Shown one piece after another: positions 34,048 through 45,934 of a stretch of DNA of 64,000 nucleotides; the stretch's first letter is position 1; each line of letters begins with the position of its first letter. Source of the stretch: Hymenopus coronatus (Eukaryota; Arthropoda; Insecta; Mantodea; Hymenopodidae); the NCBI GenBank assembly GCA_030762935.1, contig CM060898.1, forward strand, positions 99,641,281 through 99,705,280. Reading direction: 5' to 3'. Below the pieces are notes generated by a model, which had not been told where the DNA came from, made no database searches, and saw nothing but the letters and a program-made list of their open reading frames with translations. The position numbers were made by a program, and so were the translations under genes.

Positions 34048-34881
34048 TTTACTTTCTCTACACGTACCATACACATAGTGTATAGAGAAAATATTGTAAT
34101 GCACCCAAAAATTCGGTACCGAGATGTCACCGGGAATGCATGTTTTGAGGTCCCTTGAATCCAAAAAAAAGCATTTCTAGAGAAATGTCGTGTGTGTGTC
34201 TGTAGGCAGCATAGCTGAAAAGTCCGTTAAATACCAAACTTGGTATTTAACTTTAGCATCTTCCAAGGAAGCGACACGCAGATTTTCAATAAAAAAAATC
34301 CCTTCAGCCTCAACTACTCTTTACATAGAAACATTTTCGAAAATTTGTTTTTTCTCAAAAATAGTTCTAACGATTTTGATTAAACTATACTATTTTAAAG
34401 ATATTTAAATGGCAAATAAAATGTATATTTTGAATTTTCTTGGAATAGCTTCTGAGGACCTGTTCATTCTGGGTGAATTTTGTTGAATTTCTTTAACTAG
34501 TAAACCGTAAGACAGACACAAAAATGTGGAGCTCGTTAAAGCGCACAATTTATGTCATTCATTTCTTTCGTGGAGTTAATTGTATTCAAGATTATCCTTG
34601 TTATTGGTTTCAGTTTAACTACTTAAACTTGTCAATTCCTGGCTACGCAAAGAAACGAATTTCAATCCCATAGCAACCACATTTTAAAAGATTTGACAGT
34701 CGGGTTAGCCAAGTGTATTTCCTTATTTTTCTCCTACTTATAGGGAACTAAGTAATAAGACATTTATGCTAGTGTTTATCTCGATTAACATGAAGTGGAT
34801 AGAATAATAAACTTATTAACAATAATTTGTTACAAAGATGTAAATAAAGTCATGTGATTGGAACATATCAATTTTTTTTTC
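34048..34881 (+). repeat. HER copy, full length
   Basis: Head tactttctctacacgtacc with partner atagtgtatagagaaaa; tail gatgtaaataaagtcatgtgattgg. It retains AATACCAAACTTGGTATTTA. Confidence 0.85.
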
Positions 34882-34884
34882 TCT

Positions 34885-35340
34885 ACTGATTAGGGCTAAT
34901 ATAGCAATTAGATTATGGCAGATCTATCTGTAAATTCATTTACTGTAAAATTGTAAATATTTCTTAAAATACATCACGTGGCTCAGTTTTATTGGAATAA
35001 TGATTTTAAACAAAAAAAATATTTAAATAAACATGTAATCTGAAATTTTAAATCATGGTAGAAATATTAATATTATCGTGTTTAATAGCTGGTATACATT
35101 TCAATAAAATATCTTCCATAATGTCGATTTTCCAAATTTCTCAGCTGTATCACCTTAAACCAGCTCAACTTCCATAAAACAGATAGTTTATCATTATAGT
35201 CCAGATGTTTAGGTGGCATATACTTTCATTTTTAGTTCTTTTTGTGTGCCTAAAATAGATTATTTTGTAGATTTTGATTCATAAATCAGTAGATACATAA
35301 TTATTTTCCATTTTTTTTGTATAGGTTTATTTATAAACTG
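34885..35340. other. AT-rich intergenic sequence, nothing recognised
   Basis: No features are recognised between a HER copy and the hAT-like relic. Confidence 0.4.
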
Positions 35341-35343
35341 GTT

Positions 35344-35740
35344 TTATTCAAAGTTTACATTGTCAACGATAGCAATCAAAAACACGTAGAGCATTGATTT
35401 TACTGTTTCTATTGTAGGATTTTTTTTTTTGCATTTAACTATATAATTAATATACGCACTCAAATTTTCTGGTGTAACGTTTTTTCTGTTATCAACTAAC
35501 AGTCTATATGAAACAAATGGCGTCATTAGAGCATACAATATACGCTATGCAGCAAGTACTAGGGCTAACCTGTCCATTAACATTAAATTGATGACTGCAA
35601 AACCACGAGGGCGAAGAATCTTCTGCAACATTGGTAGATAGGCAACTTCCAGCGTTCTAGGTATTTCAATGATATTCAAAGCATCATTGAGTGGCAGGGT
35701 TGACTTTCCAATAGCTTCTAGTATAAACCAAAAATATGTT
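35344..35740 (-). pseudogene. hAT-like transposase C-terminal remnant
   Basis: The minus strand encodes EAIGKSTLPLNDALNIIEIP, later FAVINLMLMDRLALVLAA, a stop, then FVSYRLLVDNRKNVTPENLS and AYINYIVKC. The S-Y-R-L-L-x-D-N-R-x-x-x-T-P-E-N-L segment is like the second half of the hAT dimerisation region. The SCDVERSF half normally just before it is not seen. At least one in-frame stop is present, so it is dead. Confidence 0.5.
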
Positions 35741-35907
35741 TTAATGCATTCAAGAGATGGTAAGAGCGATTTCTTGGTCTTAGTAATACAGAAAACTTAT
35801 GTTTCAATTGAAAAATAAAATTCTCTATTCAAAGGAGGTAATACAGCTATTAAGGTTATTTTTAGGTGTAAATAAGCTCATTTATGGCTTCAAGAAGTGT
35901 GAAACGA

Positions 35908-35937
35908 ATTATATCTACACATATATGTAGATATAAT
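35908..35937. repeat. Inverted repeat, 12-bp arms
   Basis: ATTATATCTACA and TGTAGATATAAT are exact reverse complements around a 6-nt centre. Confidence 0.7.
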
Positions 35938-35944
35938 CTTGAAA

Positions 35945-36645
35945 TTTGATAAATAGCGAGGAATAAAATCAGCTAAATCTAAAAGTCCTAGACCTGTTTG
36001 TCACTACTTAAAATATTTGGCAAAAAAAAAAAAATACAAATTATTGACGATTACAGCTGCCTATTTTTCCAGGATGACATTGTACATATCTTTTTACGTA
36101 AAACGTTTGTTCACATCAGAACATAATGAACACACATGTTTTTCAAATGGGAAGTGTTCTACGTTGCAGCGAATGAGACGCGTTATCGCGCTCTCCGTTG
36201 CCAGGCCGCTACCCCCACTTTTTTATATTTCCCTCTCACTCGCACACTGAGCATATGTTTATTCATGTGTATTATGAAAACTATTTGAGCTAAGAATCTG
36301 TGCTATTTTAGGATTCTGCTACAAACATTTATCTCTACCTTCCTCGTGAATTATTTTGTGCAAAATTTGAATATTTTGTCTTAGCGCAAGTAGTATTTAT
36401 GAGAGACGGAATCACTTAGCGCGTTACTCCTCAGTTAAGCGGGAATACAAAATGTCAACAGAGCAGCACTGCGATTGACTGCCGGCCTAGTGGCGCTCAA
36501 GGACAAACCTCTTCCCATTTGAAAATCACTGTCAAATGTGGCGCTTGAGTAAAGCAGAAAGAGTGTGAAACATCTAGATGTTTAGATGGCTGAACACCTT
36601 TATTTCATTGCGAATCTTTATAATTTTAGCTTTCTTACGTTTCAA

Positions 36646-36648
<3 letters not shown>
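35945..36648. other. Intergenic sequence, nothing recognised
   Basis: Mixed composition, slightly less AT-rich at 36150-36230 and 36440-36500; no recognised coding relic. Confidence 0.4.
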
Positions 36649-36649
<1 letters not shown>

Positions 36650-36690
<41 letters not shown>

Positions 36691-36725
36691 GAGTGGGATT
36701 GGTGTTTAACAAACGCCAACAATTA
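36650..36725 (-). repeat. Poly(T) tract with a SINE 3' end, family D
   Basis: A run of 39 T at 36650-36688 is followed by gattggtgtttaacaaacgcc. On the minus strand that is GGCGTTTGTTAAACACC plus a poly(A) tail, like the 3' end gggcgttaaacactacc of the family D SINE at 60357-60563. The rest of the element is missing. Confidence 0.55.
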
Positions 36726-36729
36726 CCAC

Positions 36730-37445
36730 ATCCTATGCATTAGAATAATTGGCTTTCATTCTTAAATACAAACCGTAAATTGATAATCATTGATTAGCGA
36801 GAACATTTGGGCTACGAAAAAATTTAATGTCACTGGATCTGTAGACAAAAGCAGCACTTTTGGACAGGGAAGACAAAACAAAGATAGGCGGGACCAGCAG
36901 AATATTTGCAGAATGAATTTTTACGATTACATTTTACATGTATAGTATACATTTACGCATAAACATGGGAATGCTATTTATGTTTTTTTATAATTCGTAT
37001 AACCTATTGTATTAAAGCAGTAAAATATAACATCTATATTAATGCGTATATTTATAATATTTGAACGCAAAGTTGTGGTTTATATATAAAATGATTAATG
37101 GTAACATTAAGGACACAATTTTGAAGTGAAGTTTCTACGATATTTTGTCAAGCAATATTAATAATGAGAAAATCACCTTCAGTAGATAAGAATCCCAATT
37201 CAAACTCTTCTACAAATGACATTTGCATTCGCTGCTTTTCGCAAACTATCTTGCCAGTAGTTCGGCACACAGCTGAAGAAAAGTAAAAACAGGATGCTTA
37301 GCTAAGTTACGTCACCTCGTTAGTCGTGAATGGACAGCGAGTGTACCCAACCCTCCCTTGCCTGTGACGTCATCAATCTCTAGCGGTGTTAACTTGCAAT
37401 CTCTCAAAATATACGCCTCTGTTTTATGTAATCATGTGGCATAGG
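36730..37445. other. AT-rich intergenic sequence, nothing recognised
   Basis: No repeat or coding similarity is recognised. Confidence 0.4.
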
Positions 37446-37447
37446 CC

Positions 37448-38309
37448 TTTTTACTTTCTCTACACGTACTATTACATAGTGTATACAGAAGGTATTTGTA
37501 TCCACTCAAAAATTCGATAGCGGGATTTCACCGGAAATACACGTTTTAGGGTCCTCTGTATAAAAAAAAAGCATTTTTGGGAAAAGGTCCGTATGTGTGT
37601 GTCCGTGTGTCTGAACATGATAACTCAAAAACGAAAAGTCGGTAAAATACCAAACTTGGTATTTAAGTTTAGTATCTTCCAGAGGAAGATTTTGAGAAAA
37701 CTCCCCCACACTAAACTACCCTTTACATGGAAAAAATCGAAAATTTGATTTTCTCAAAAATGGTTCTAACAATTTTGATTAAAATACCGTATATTAAAGA
37801 TATTAATATGGTTAATAAAATGTATATCTTGAACTTTCTGGGAATAGCCTCTAAGTACCTCTTTAGTCTGAATGAATTTTGCTTAATTTTGTGAACTGAT
37901 AAACCGTAAGAAATTGACAAAACTTACTACATAAAAAATGTAGATCACATTAAAACACACAATTTGTCATATGCGTTTTTTTCGTGGAAGTAACCATTTA
38001 CGATATATTCTTTGCTATTTATTTTAGATTCAAAATACTTAGACTTTTCTCAAACGGAAATCTGTAAATTCCTGGCCCTGCATAGAAACAGATTTCAACC
38101 ACATCACAACCAGGTTTTCAGAGATTTGATACTTGTTTTAGCCTAGTGTATTGCGTTATTTTCCTTGTACTTACAAGGAAGCAAGTAGTTAAGAAGTTTT
38201 TACTAATGTTTATCTCGATTATCATAAAGTAGATAGAAGAATATGCTTTTTAACAATGATTTGTTACAGTGATGTAGAGAAAGTCATGTGAATGGAACAC
38301 ATCCGATTA
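37448..38309 (+). repeat. HER copy, full length
   Basis: Starts tttttactttctctacacgtac; the palindromic partner lost two bases. Ends gatgtagagaaagtcatgtgaatggaacacatccgatt, one of few copies not ending in a T-run. Confidence 0.85.
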
Positions 38310-38524
38310 AATCCAGTACAGAAGGAAATGAAATTGACCGTTACTGAACTAAAGGCAGAGAGATCGCAGGCAACGATTCCCAGCTCTCATACATTTGTTG
38401 CTATTTGCAGACATCATTTTTACCTGTCAGTGACCATTGTCTCATTTTGTTTACGCTGTTAGAAGTGACACTGTTAATGACTTCCTCTATACTCGTAACT
38501 AACTATACTTATTTTGGATAGGTA

Positions 38525-38640
38525 GTCAATGCCATAGCCAGCATTTGAACCACGGATCTCCCGGTCCCTAGCCGGTTGCTCTACCACTGAGCTATAATGG
38601 CAACATAGCATTGAATTTCTCAACTGACAACTTAAAAAAA
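38525..38640 (-). repeat. tRNA-related SINE, family B, left arm
   Basis: The minus strand reads gagaaattcaatgctatgtt, then TAGCTCAGTGGTAGAGCAAC, GGGAGATCCGTGGTTCAAAT and ggctatggcattgac. Boxes A and B are both well preserved. Confidence 0.75.
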
Positions 38641-38689
38641 ACAATTAAATACCAATTGACCATAATATTTGGGTATACTATGAATCCTG

Positions 38690-38950
38690 GACTTAAAGTA
38701 CATACAACATTGTAAGTCACTATTGGTATTGTCATCTCAAAATAATGCGAGATCAACTTGTGGTTTACCGAGAAACATGCGAGTCAGTTGAGAAATTCAA
38801 TTCCATGCTGACATGTTGCCATGGTAGCTCAGTGACAGAGCAACCGCCTAGAAACCGGGAGATCCGTGGTTCAAATCCCGACTAAGGCATTGAATTTTTC
38901 AGTCTGGCTGTATCTATCCAACTCCTGTCCTACACACGGCTTGTGTGAAA
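38690..38950 (+). repeat. tRNA-related SINE, family B, right arm
   Basis: tcatctcaaaataatgcgag...gagtcagttgagaaattcaa, then GGTAGCTCAGTGACAGAGCA and GTGGTTCAAATCCCG, tail tcagtctggctgtatctatc. It ends in an A-run after cacacggcttgtgtg. It forms an inverted pair with 38525-38640. Confidence 0.8.
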
Positions 38951-38954
38951 AAAA

Positions 38955-40065
38955 AAACCTACATTAACGATTATCAGAATATTCCAACTTTACATATGGT
39001 TCCATTTAAAATCTTACAATATTTTTAGGGAATAAGCTACATAAAACATAAATTATTAAGGTCCATCAGAATGTTTCAAATATATACCAAGGTTCCATTT
39101 AAAATTCTGAAGTTCACCTCCTCATCCTAATTAGAATCAATGGGACGCTGCCCCTTATGCCGTTTGGAGGAGCCTTACCTCCGATAAGTATAAAACAGTC
39201 AGTACTTAAATGCATTTATCATAAATAATATAACGAGAGCTCCAACTTTTATCGATCATTTATCTCGAGAAAAGTTACAGCTCGAGTTGTATTTAATAAG
39301 ACTATTTCGTGAATAATATAACAATGATTAGCCTACATGGACACGAAGAATAACATTCTTAAAGGCCCATTTGTCTTGACGTATATTTGCACCGAAATCA
39401 CTGAAATTTGATGTTCCAGTTCATAACTTTCATATATCTTTGTATTACTACATTCTATTATTATGGCTTAGTAAAGCATGATTACAATTAATATGTCTAA
39501 TGGCAATTATGTACGGAATATCACTGTAAACTGATATTCAGAGAGAAAAGAAATGCACTTGTGTGCGATGAATTTAGAAAAGCAATTGCACGTGGGTATG
39601 ATAAAAAACTTTTAAAATGCAGAGATAATGAGTTCCGATTGGTTGGAATTTTACGTGCTAATGTACTGGATTGGCCATTTCCTACGATAATGTATCATGA
39701 ACGAAATAGTCTATTTAAAAGTTATGTCCAAAATTCCAAGATGGTAATGTTAAATAATATTTCAAAAGGTATTCTATTGGAATTCGTTTTATATTTGAAC
39801 TCCGTAAGTATTTCTGTAAAGGTGTAACTCAAAGCAAAATAGATATAAATGTTATAAATGTTATTAAGAATAGTTAGAGAGGAAGAGAAAATTACGTGAA
39901 TGCCACATGTCATATTTATTCCATATTGCAAGTTGACTGCATAAGTGTAAATGTGGACTTCTCAGCAGTACAAATGTCTTAAATATATTGGATAAAATTG
40001 TCGCTGGTGACCTAACTTTTAAGGAACGGCGTTTACCCGCCATTCATGTAAATGATATGCTAAGC
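38955..40065. other. Intergenic sequence; weak HER tail-like remnant near 39860
   Basis: The plus-strand frame at 39561-39827 (88 codons) is unrecognised. A gagagg...aaattacgtgaatgccacatgtca stretch at 39875-39915 may be an eroded HER tail. Confidence 0.35.
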
Positions 40066-40068
40066 AGC

Positions 40069-40776
40069 TTTTTTACTTCCTCTATACGTACTATGTACAT
40101 AGTGTATAGAAAAGAAATTGCACCAAAACATTCTATACCGATATTTCGCCGGAAATATATGTTTTGAAACCCCCTGAATCCAAAAAGAAAATTTTAATAC
40201 AATGTCCGTGTGCGTGTCTGTCAGTCAGTCCGAGTGTCAATGTGTGTATTTGGTATTTAAGTGTATAATCCAAAGATGTGACACAAAGATTTTCAAGATA
40301 ATTCCCCCACCCTTAACTACTCTTTACATGGACACATTTTTGAAAATTTTGATTTTTTCAAAAGTGCCTCTAACGATTTTGATTAAAATACTGTATATTA
40401 AAGATACTTACATAACAAATAAAATGTACATCTTGAATTTTATGGGAATAGTCTCTGGAGACATCTTTACTCTGGATGAATTTTGCGAAATTTTGCATAA
40501 CTGGTAAACCGTAAAGGATAGACAAAAACTTAGCTCCCAAATATGTAGAGCTCGTTAAAACAGAGAGTTTATGCTATATACATTTCTTTCAAGAGTTGAC
40601 CGGTTTTGAGATATTTTTTGTTGTTAGTTTCAGTTTTAAAATACTTATACTTTTCTCTGGTTAACACCTAAAGAAACTGATTTCAATCCCATAGCAAATA
40701 CATTTTAAAATATTTCACTGTCGGTTTAGCTTAGTGTATTTCCTTATTTCCCTTCTACTTACACAGAACTAAGTCG
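40069..40776 (+). repeat. HER copy, tail truncated
   Basis: Head tacttcctctatacgtac with palindromic partner. A gtcagtcagtc iteration replaces the GT tract. The body is in order to ccttctacttacacagaac, where it stops. Confidence 0.8.
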
Positions 40777-40779
40777 TAA

Positions 40780-41190
40780 CCCGGTATTTCATATCAGACG
40801 AATAAGTATTATTTGCCGTTAGTTTTGGAAAATTATCATTCACGCTTTAAGAGTTAAAACCATTCTGCATCCTCGTTAGACTGAGAAGATAAAAAGCTTT
40901 TGTTAACCCATCCTTTTCCGTTGGCATAGAATTCATATAGAGTTAACAATAGCGGTATTTCAGAACGTCATTGTAAACAGTCCGGCTTTTGTTTAGCAGT
41001 GGTACAGATTGTTTGAAATTGATTGATTTCACTGACATGTGCCATGTCAGGTTGCATTAACTCTGTGATGTCTAACTAAAAGGAAAACGTTGCGAGCGGA
41101 ATGAGTCTTTGATCGTTATTAATATTACAAATTTCTGATTAATATGTTGAAAACCTCAAGAATAGGATCCTCTTTTTCTTTGCATACAAC
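40780..41190. other. Intergenic sequence, nothing recognised
   Basis: No features are recognised. Confidence 0.4.
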
Positions 41191-41194
41191 TTAT

Positions 41195-42035
41195 TGACAA
41201 ACGAGGTATTGCACTCCACCCAAGAATTCTATGTCGCAATTTCACCGGAAATATATTTCCTGAGATTCCCTAAATCCAAGTATAGCAATTTTAGAGAAAT
41301 ATCCGTGCGTGAGTATGAATAGTTAAAAAAAAACAACAACGAAAATCCGTTAAATACCAAAGTTTGTATTTAAGTTCATCATTCTTCAAGGATGTGGCAA
41401 GAAGATTTTCAAGAAAATCCAGCTATTCCAAACTACTCTTTAGATGGTAAGTTTTTTGAAAATTGTGATTTTCTCAAAAATGGCTCAAACGATTTTGATT
41501 AAAATATTATATGCTTAACTAGTTTCATCCGAAATAAAATGTATATTTTGAATTTTCTGGGAATAGTCTTCATTCTGCACCACTTTTATATAACTGTCAG
41601 AGATAGGTAAAATTATACTACAAAGGATGTACATCTCGTTAAAAACAATTAGTGTCACGTACGTGTTTTTTTTTTTTTTTTGTGGAGTTTTCCGTTTCCG
41701 AAACATTTCTTCTTATTTGTGTAGATTTTCCGTTACTCATATATTTATAAATGAAAAATCGTCATACCATTCCTTTATTTTTATACTCATGGTCATACAA
41801 AGAGAACCGAATTTCAAACCATCATATAGTGACCAGATCTGAAAAGATTTGACCTTCGTTTTAACTTTGTGTATTTCCTTATTTTCCTTCTATCTATCCG
41901 GGAGTAAGTAATAACACTGTGTTTTAATATTTATCTCAGTTAGTATGAACTAGATAGAAGAAAAAGCTTATGTAAGACTAGTTTATTGCAGAATGTGTAG
42001 AATTTCATGAAATTATAACACGTAAAGTTTTTTCA
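41195..42035 (+). repeat. HER copy, diverged
   Basis: The hairpin is lost. The body starts gaggtattgcactccaccc and the tail gcagaatgtgtagaatttcatg is degraded. This is among the oldest-looking copies. Confidence 0.75.
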
Positions 42036-42039
42036 AACT

Positions 42040-42518
42040 GATTCTACCTTTCCAAATTTAGCCTGGGCATGACTTGTGTGGAAGAAGAATTATTAAAATT
42101 CTTATGTGACTTTTGAAAAATCATTTTTTGTTGCAAGATACACGTAAATCTTTGTTGTAGATAAGGAAGGAATTACCTTAGACACACGTTCACCCCTCCA
42201 GCCTACTAGAATGAGGATATGAAGTCGGACCTGTTCCCGATCGATGAGAGATTCGGCTTTCCTGAAAACTCCATTTCTTCTCTTAGCTCTCTTTAAATGC
42301 TTCTGCCGGGAAAATTGAATTTCGCACGGCGAGTATCGCTTCCAACTTCAGACTGGTAGTGAGCAATTTGATTAAAGCGTTTCAGGAACTTTATCGCTAA
42401 GTATACTAAATCTTCCTTTCAGAAAAAACCGAAAACTTCTTAAACAGGAACTTAACCGGCTAACAACTCTCTCTTGATCACCTGTGATACGGAGATACGT
42501 GCTTCTTTACGAAGCATT
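42040..42518. other. Intergenic sequence, nothing recognised
   Basis: No features are recognised. Confidence 0.4.
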
Positions 42519-42521
42519 CTT

Positions 42522-42588
42522 TAAAAAATCTGTTGTGTTCGATCCACATGACTTTCTCTACATCTCTGTAAAAATTATTATGATTATT
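42522..42588 (-). repeat. HER tail fragment
   Basis: aaaaatctgttgtgttcgatccacatgactttctctacatctctg is a clean minus-orientation tail, cut off by the following SINE. Confidence 0.75.
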
Positions 42589-42591
42589 ATT

Positions 42592-42788
42592 TTTTTCCAT
42601 TTGTATAAGCCCCCTTTAACTTCAATGGCCATTTCGGGGACTTTGACTTGTGAAACAGTTAATTATCTGTGGGGGATTGGGAATAATTCTGCTTAAATAA
42701 AAATTCCCTGCCCCAGGCGTAAATCGAACCCGAGACCCCCGGGTGAGAAGTCTGCTCGCTGACCACTCGATCACGGAGGCAATCGACA
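42592..42788 (-). repeat. tRNA-derived SINE, family E
   Basis: On the minus strand: CGTGATCGAGTGGTCAGCGA (box A) and TCTCGGGTTCGATTTACG (box B), then a body ending cattgaagttaaagggggc near a T-rich 3' side. A diverged relative lies at 57285-57500. Confidence 0.7.
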
Positions 42789-42790
42789 CA

Positions 42791-43648
42791 TTTTTACTTT
42801 CTATGTACGCACTATGTACATAGTGTATAGAGAAGGTATTACACTCCACCAAAAAATTCGATACCGAGATTTCACCGGAAATATATGTTTTAAGGTCCCC
42901 TGTATTCAAAATAAGTATTTTCAGAAAAAGGTCCGTGTGTGTCTCTGTGAACACGATAACTCAAAACGAAAAGTCGGTAAAATACCAAACTTGGTGTTTA
43001 AGTTTAGTATCTTCCAGGGATACGACACGAACATTTTGAGAAAAATCCCCCCACCCCAAACTACCCTTTACATGGAACTTTTTTCGAAAATTTTTATTTT
43101 CTAAAAATGGTTCTAACGATTTTGATTAAAATATCGCACATTAAAGATATTTACCTGACAAATAAAATGTATATTTTTAATTTTCTGGGAATAGGCTCTG
43201 AAGACTACTTTATTCTGGGCCAATTTTACGGAATTTTGCGTAAATGCTAAACCGTAAGAGATGGACAAAAACTTACCCCACAACAAATGTAGAGCACTTT
43301 AACACACACAACTTATGTTATATGCATTTTTTTCGTGGAGTTAATTGTTTTTGAGATATTTCTTGTTTTTTGTTTCAGCTATAAAAATACTTTACTCATA
43401 CAGGACTTTGCGTACTCGTGTCCATACAAACAAACGAACTTCAGTCACATAGTAACCAGCTTTTGACTATCACTTTAACCTATGGTACTCCCTTATTTCG
43501 CTTCTACTTACAAGGAAGTAAGTTATAAGACTATTTCTTCTAATTTTTTCTCGATTAGCAGGAAGCAAATAGAAGCATAAGCTTTTTAACAATAATTTAT
43601 TGCAGAGTTGTAGAGAAAGTCATGTGAATGGAGCACATCAGATTTTTA
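42791..43648 (+). repeat. HER copy, full length, left half of an inverted pair
   Basis: Head tttttactttctatgtacgcac with partner; tail gagttgtagagaaagtcatgtgaatggagcacatcagattttt. A minus copy follows without spacer. Confidence 0.9.
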
Positions 43649-44378
43649 TTCTTATATCTACTTCACACTAATCGAAATAAACATTAGTAGAGATATTCTC
43701 ATTACTTGCTTCCCTGTAAGTAAAAGGAAATAAGGGGATACACTAGACTAGAGGAATAGTCTAATCTTTTAAAAGCTGGCTTGCGTGTTTCTATGCACTG
43801 CCAGAGTTGATAAAGTTCCGTATGAGAAAAGTGTAAATATTTTAAAGCTGAAACCAATAATAAAGTATATCTCAGAAACGGTCAGCTCTACGGAAAAAAA
43901 TTAATATGTAAAATAAAAAATAAAAAATGTATATAGCATAAATTGTGCCTTTTTACGAGAACATCTTTTGTGTAATACATTTTTGTCTATTTCTTTCGGT
44001 TTACCAATTCAGCAAAATTAGGCAAAGGCTATTCCCAGAAAATTCAAGATATGCATTTTAAATTTCATGTAAATATTTTTAATATATTTTAATTAAATTC
44101 GTTGAGGCATTTTTGAGAAAATCACAATGTTCCCATGTAAATTCTAGTTTGGAGCGGGGATTTTCTTGAAAATCTTCATGTCTCATTCTTTGGAGATACT
44201 AAATTTAAGTACCAATTTTGGTATTTAACGGACTTCTCGTTTATGAGCTATACTATCCACAGATACACAGTCACTGACTTTTTTTTAAAAATACACTTTT
44301 TTGGATTCAGGGTATCGAATTGTTTGGTGGTACAATACCTTCTCTATATAGTATGTAACATACTATGTGTAAAGAATG
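43649..44378 (-). repeat. HER copy, right half of an inverted pair, tail missing
   Basis: Begins inside the tail region (cttatatctacttcacactaatcg), runs through all middle blocks and ends with the hairpin end ccttctctatatagtatgtaacatac. Confidence 0.8.
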
Positions 44379-44379
44379 A

Positions 44380-44908
44380 AAAAACTAACAGCTATTTTTT
44401 GTTTTGAAGGAAGAACATATATTAAAACGAATTTACTCTGACGTTCATCTAGATTTTTCATTTTATTAGTTTTATAACGTTATGAATCCTGCACCGGTTA
44501 TTCTATTTCTTCACAAGTGGCGTTATACAACTTTATATTAATCGCGCACAATTTCTTGGGTGCTAGTTTTAAGGACAGCGAGGTCCGGGGTAAGAAGAGC
44601 TCGGCTACCGCCCCTGGCTTTCCGCAGTGTTGTCAATCACAGAGCGTTTCTTTCTTTGAGGATCTCAGCCATTATGGTAAATAGGTTATCTAATTTACCA
44701 CGAACTGGCTGAATTATTAAAATTAACACAGCGCAAGTGCATGAACTCTCGAATATACAGAGAGAATGACATCTTGAAACCACTAGATATTAGGGTGTAT
44801 AGCGTGCTTTATTTATCAATTTTGACGCCCTGTTTCTGAAATTGCACGAAACTTGCTGAATGAAGACTAGGGAGCTGAGCGCCTTTGGTGCATAGCATGC
44901 ATTAATTA
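44380..44908. other. Intergenic sequence, nothing recognised
   Basis: No features are recognised. Confidence 0.4.
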
Positions 44909-44909
44909 G

Positions 44910-45213
44910 AGACATTTTTAGTTTCTCTGCTACGTATAGTAACTAGAAAAAGTATTATATTTTCTCAAAAATTCGGTGTCAAAACTTCACCGAAGATACA
45001 AGTTTTGAGACCCCTGATTAAAAATAAAATAAGAAATCTGTGCCTTTGTTTGTGTGTGTCTGAACATCATGACTCAAAAAACGACAAGCTGGTTAGATAA
45101 AAAGCTCCATATTTAAATTCCACATCAACTAAGGTTGCGGAACGAAAGGGTTGAAGAAAATCCTCATGCTTTTAACTACATTTCTCAAACATGTTATTTT
45201 TCTGAAAAATGGT
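44910..45213 (+). repeat. HER head half, diverged
   Basis: ttttagtttctctgctacg...ttcaccgaagatacaagttttgag to ttttctgaaaaatgg, where a minus-copy tail takes over. Confidence 0.65.
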
Positions 45214-45928
45214 AGAAAAAATCTGCTGTGTTCCATTCACATGACTTTCATTACATCTCTGTAAGAAATTATTGTTAATACGCATATTCTTTTTTCATGC
45301 CAATCGAGATAAATATTAGCAGAAACGATCTTACCACTTAGTTCCTTATAAGTAGAAGAGAAATAAGGAACTACATGTGGTTGCTATGAGATAGAAATCA
45401 GTTTCTTTACGTGGTCAAGAGTTGCCAAGTTCCCGTTTGAGAAAAGTATAAGTATTTTAAAACCGAAACCAATAAGAAGGAATATCCCAAAAGCGGTCAA
45501 CCCCACGAAGAAAATGTATATAACATAAATTGTGTGTTTTAACGAGCTCTACAAGTTTTGTTATGTAAGTTTTTGTCTATCCCTTACGGTTTATCAGTTA
45601 TACAAAATTCCGCAAAGTTCACCGAGAATAAAGATGTTTTCAGAGGATATTCCCTGAAATGTTAAGATTTACATTTTATTTGTCATGTAAATATCTTTAA
45701 TATACGATATTTTAATCAAAATCGTTAGAGCCATTTTTGAGAAAACCAATTTTCGAAAATTTTTCCATGTAAAGGGTGGGGTAATTTTTTTGAAAATCTT
45801 CGTGTAATATCCTTGGAAGATATTAAACTTAAATACCAAGTTTGGTATTTATCGGTATCAAATTTTTGTGTGCAATACAATACCTTCTCTATACACTATG
45901 TACATAGTACATGTAGAGAAAGTAAAAA
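45214..45928 (-). repeat. HER copy with an internal deletion
   Basis: Tail aaaaaatctgctgtgttccattcacatgac. The body is intact to ccaagtttggtattta, then jumps to tcggtatcaaatttttg, omitting about 125 bp including the CA tract. The hairpin end is intact (ctatacactatgtacatagtacatg). Confidence 0.8.
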
Positions 45929-45934
45929 TATATG

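Noticed and set aside
38825..38895. A tRNA gene on the plus strand (GGTAGCTCAGTGACAGAGCA ... GTGGTTCAAATCCCG)
   Set aside because: Boxes A and B are good, but a matching acceptor stem is not visible and the sequence continues into a repeated body found elsewhere, which marks a SINE.
39561..39827. Plus-strand 88-codon frame as a gene
   Set aside because: Unrecognised, isolated and AT-rich, with no evidence of conservation.
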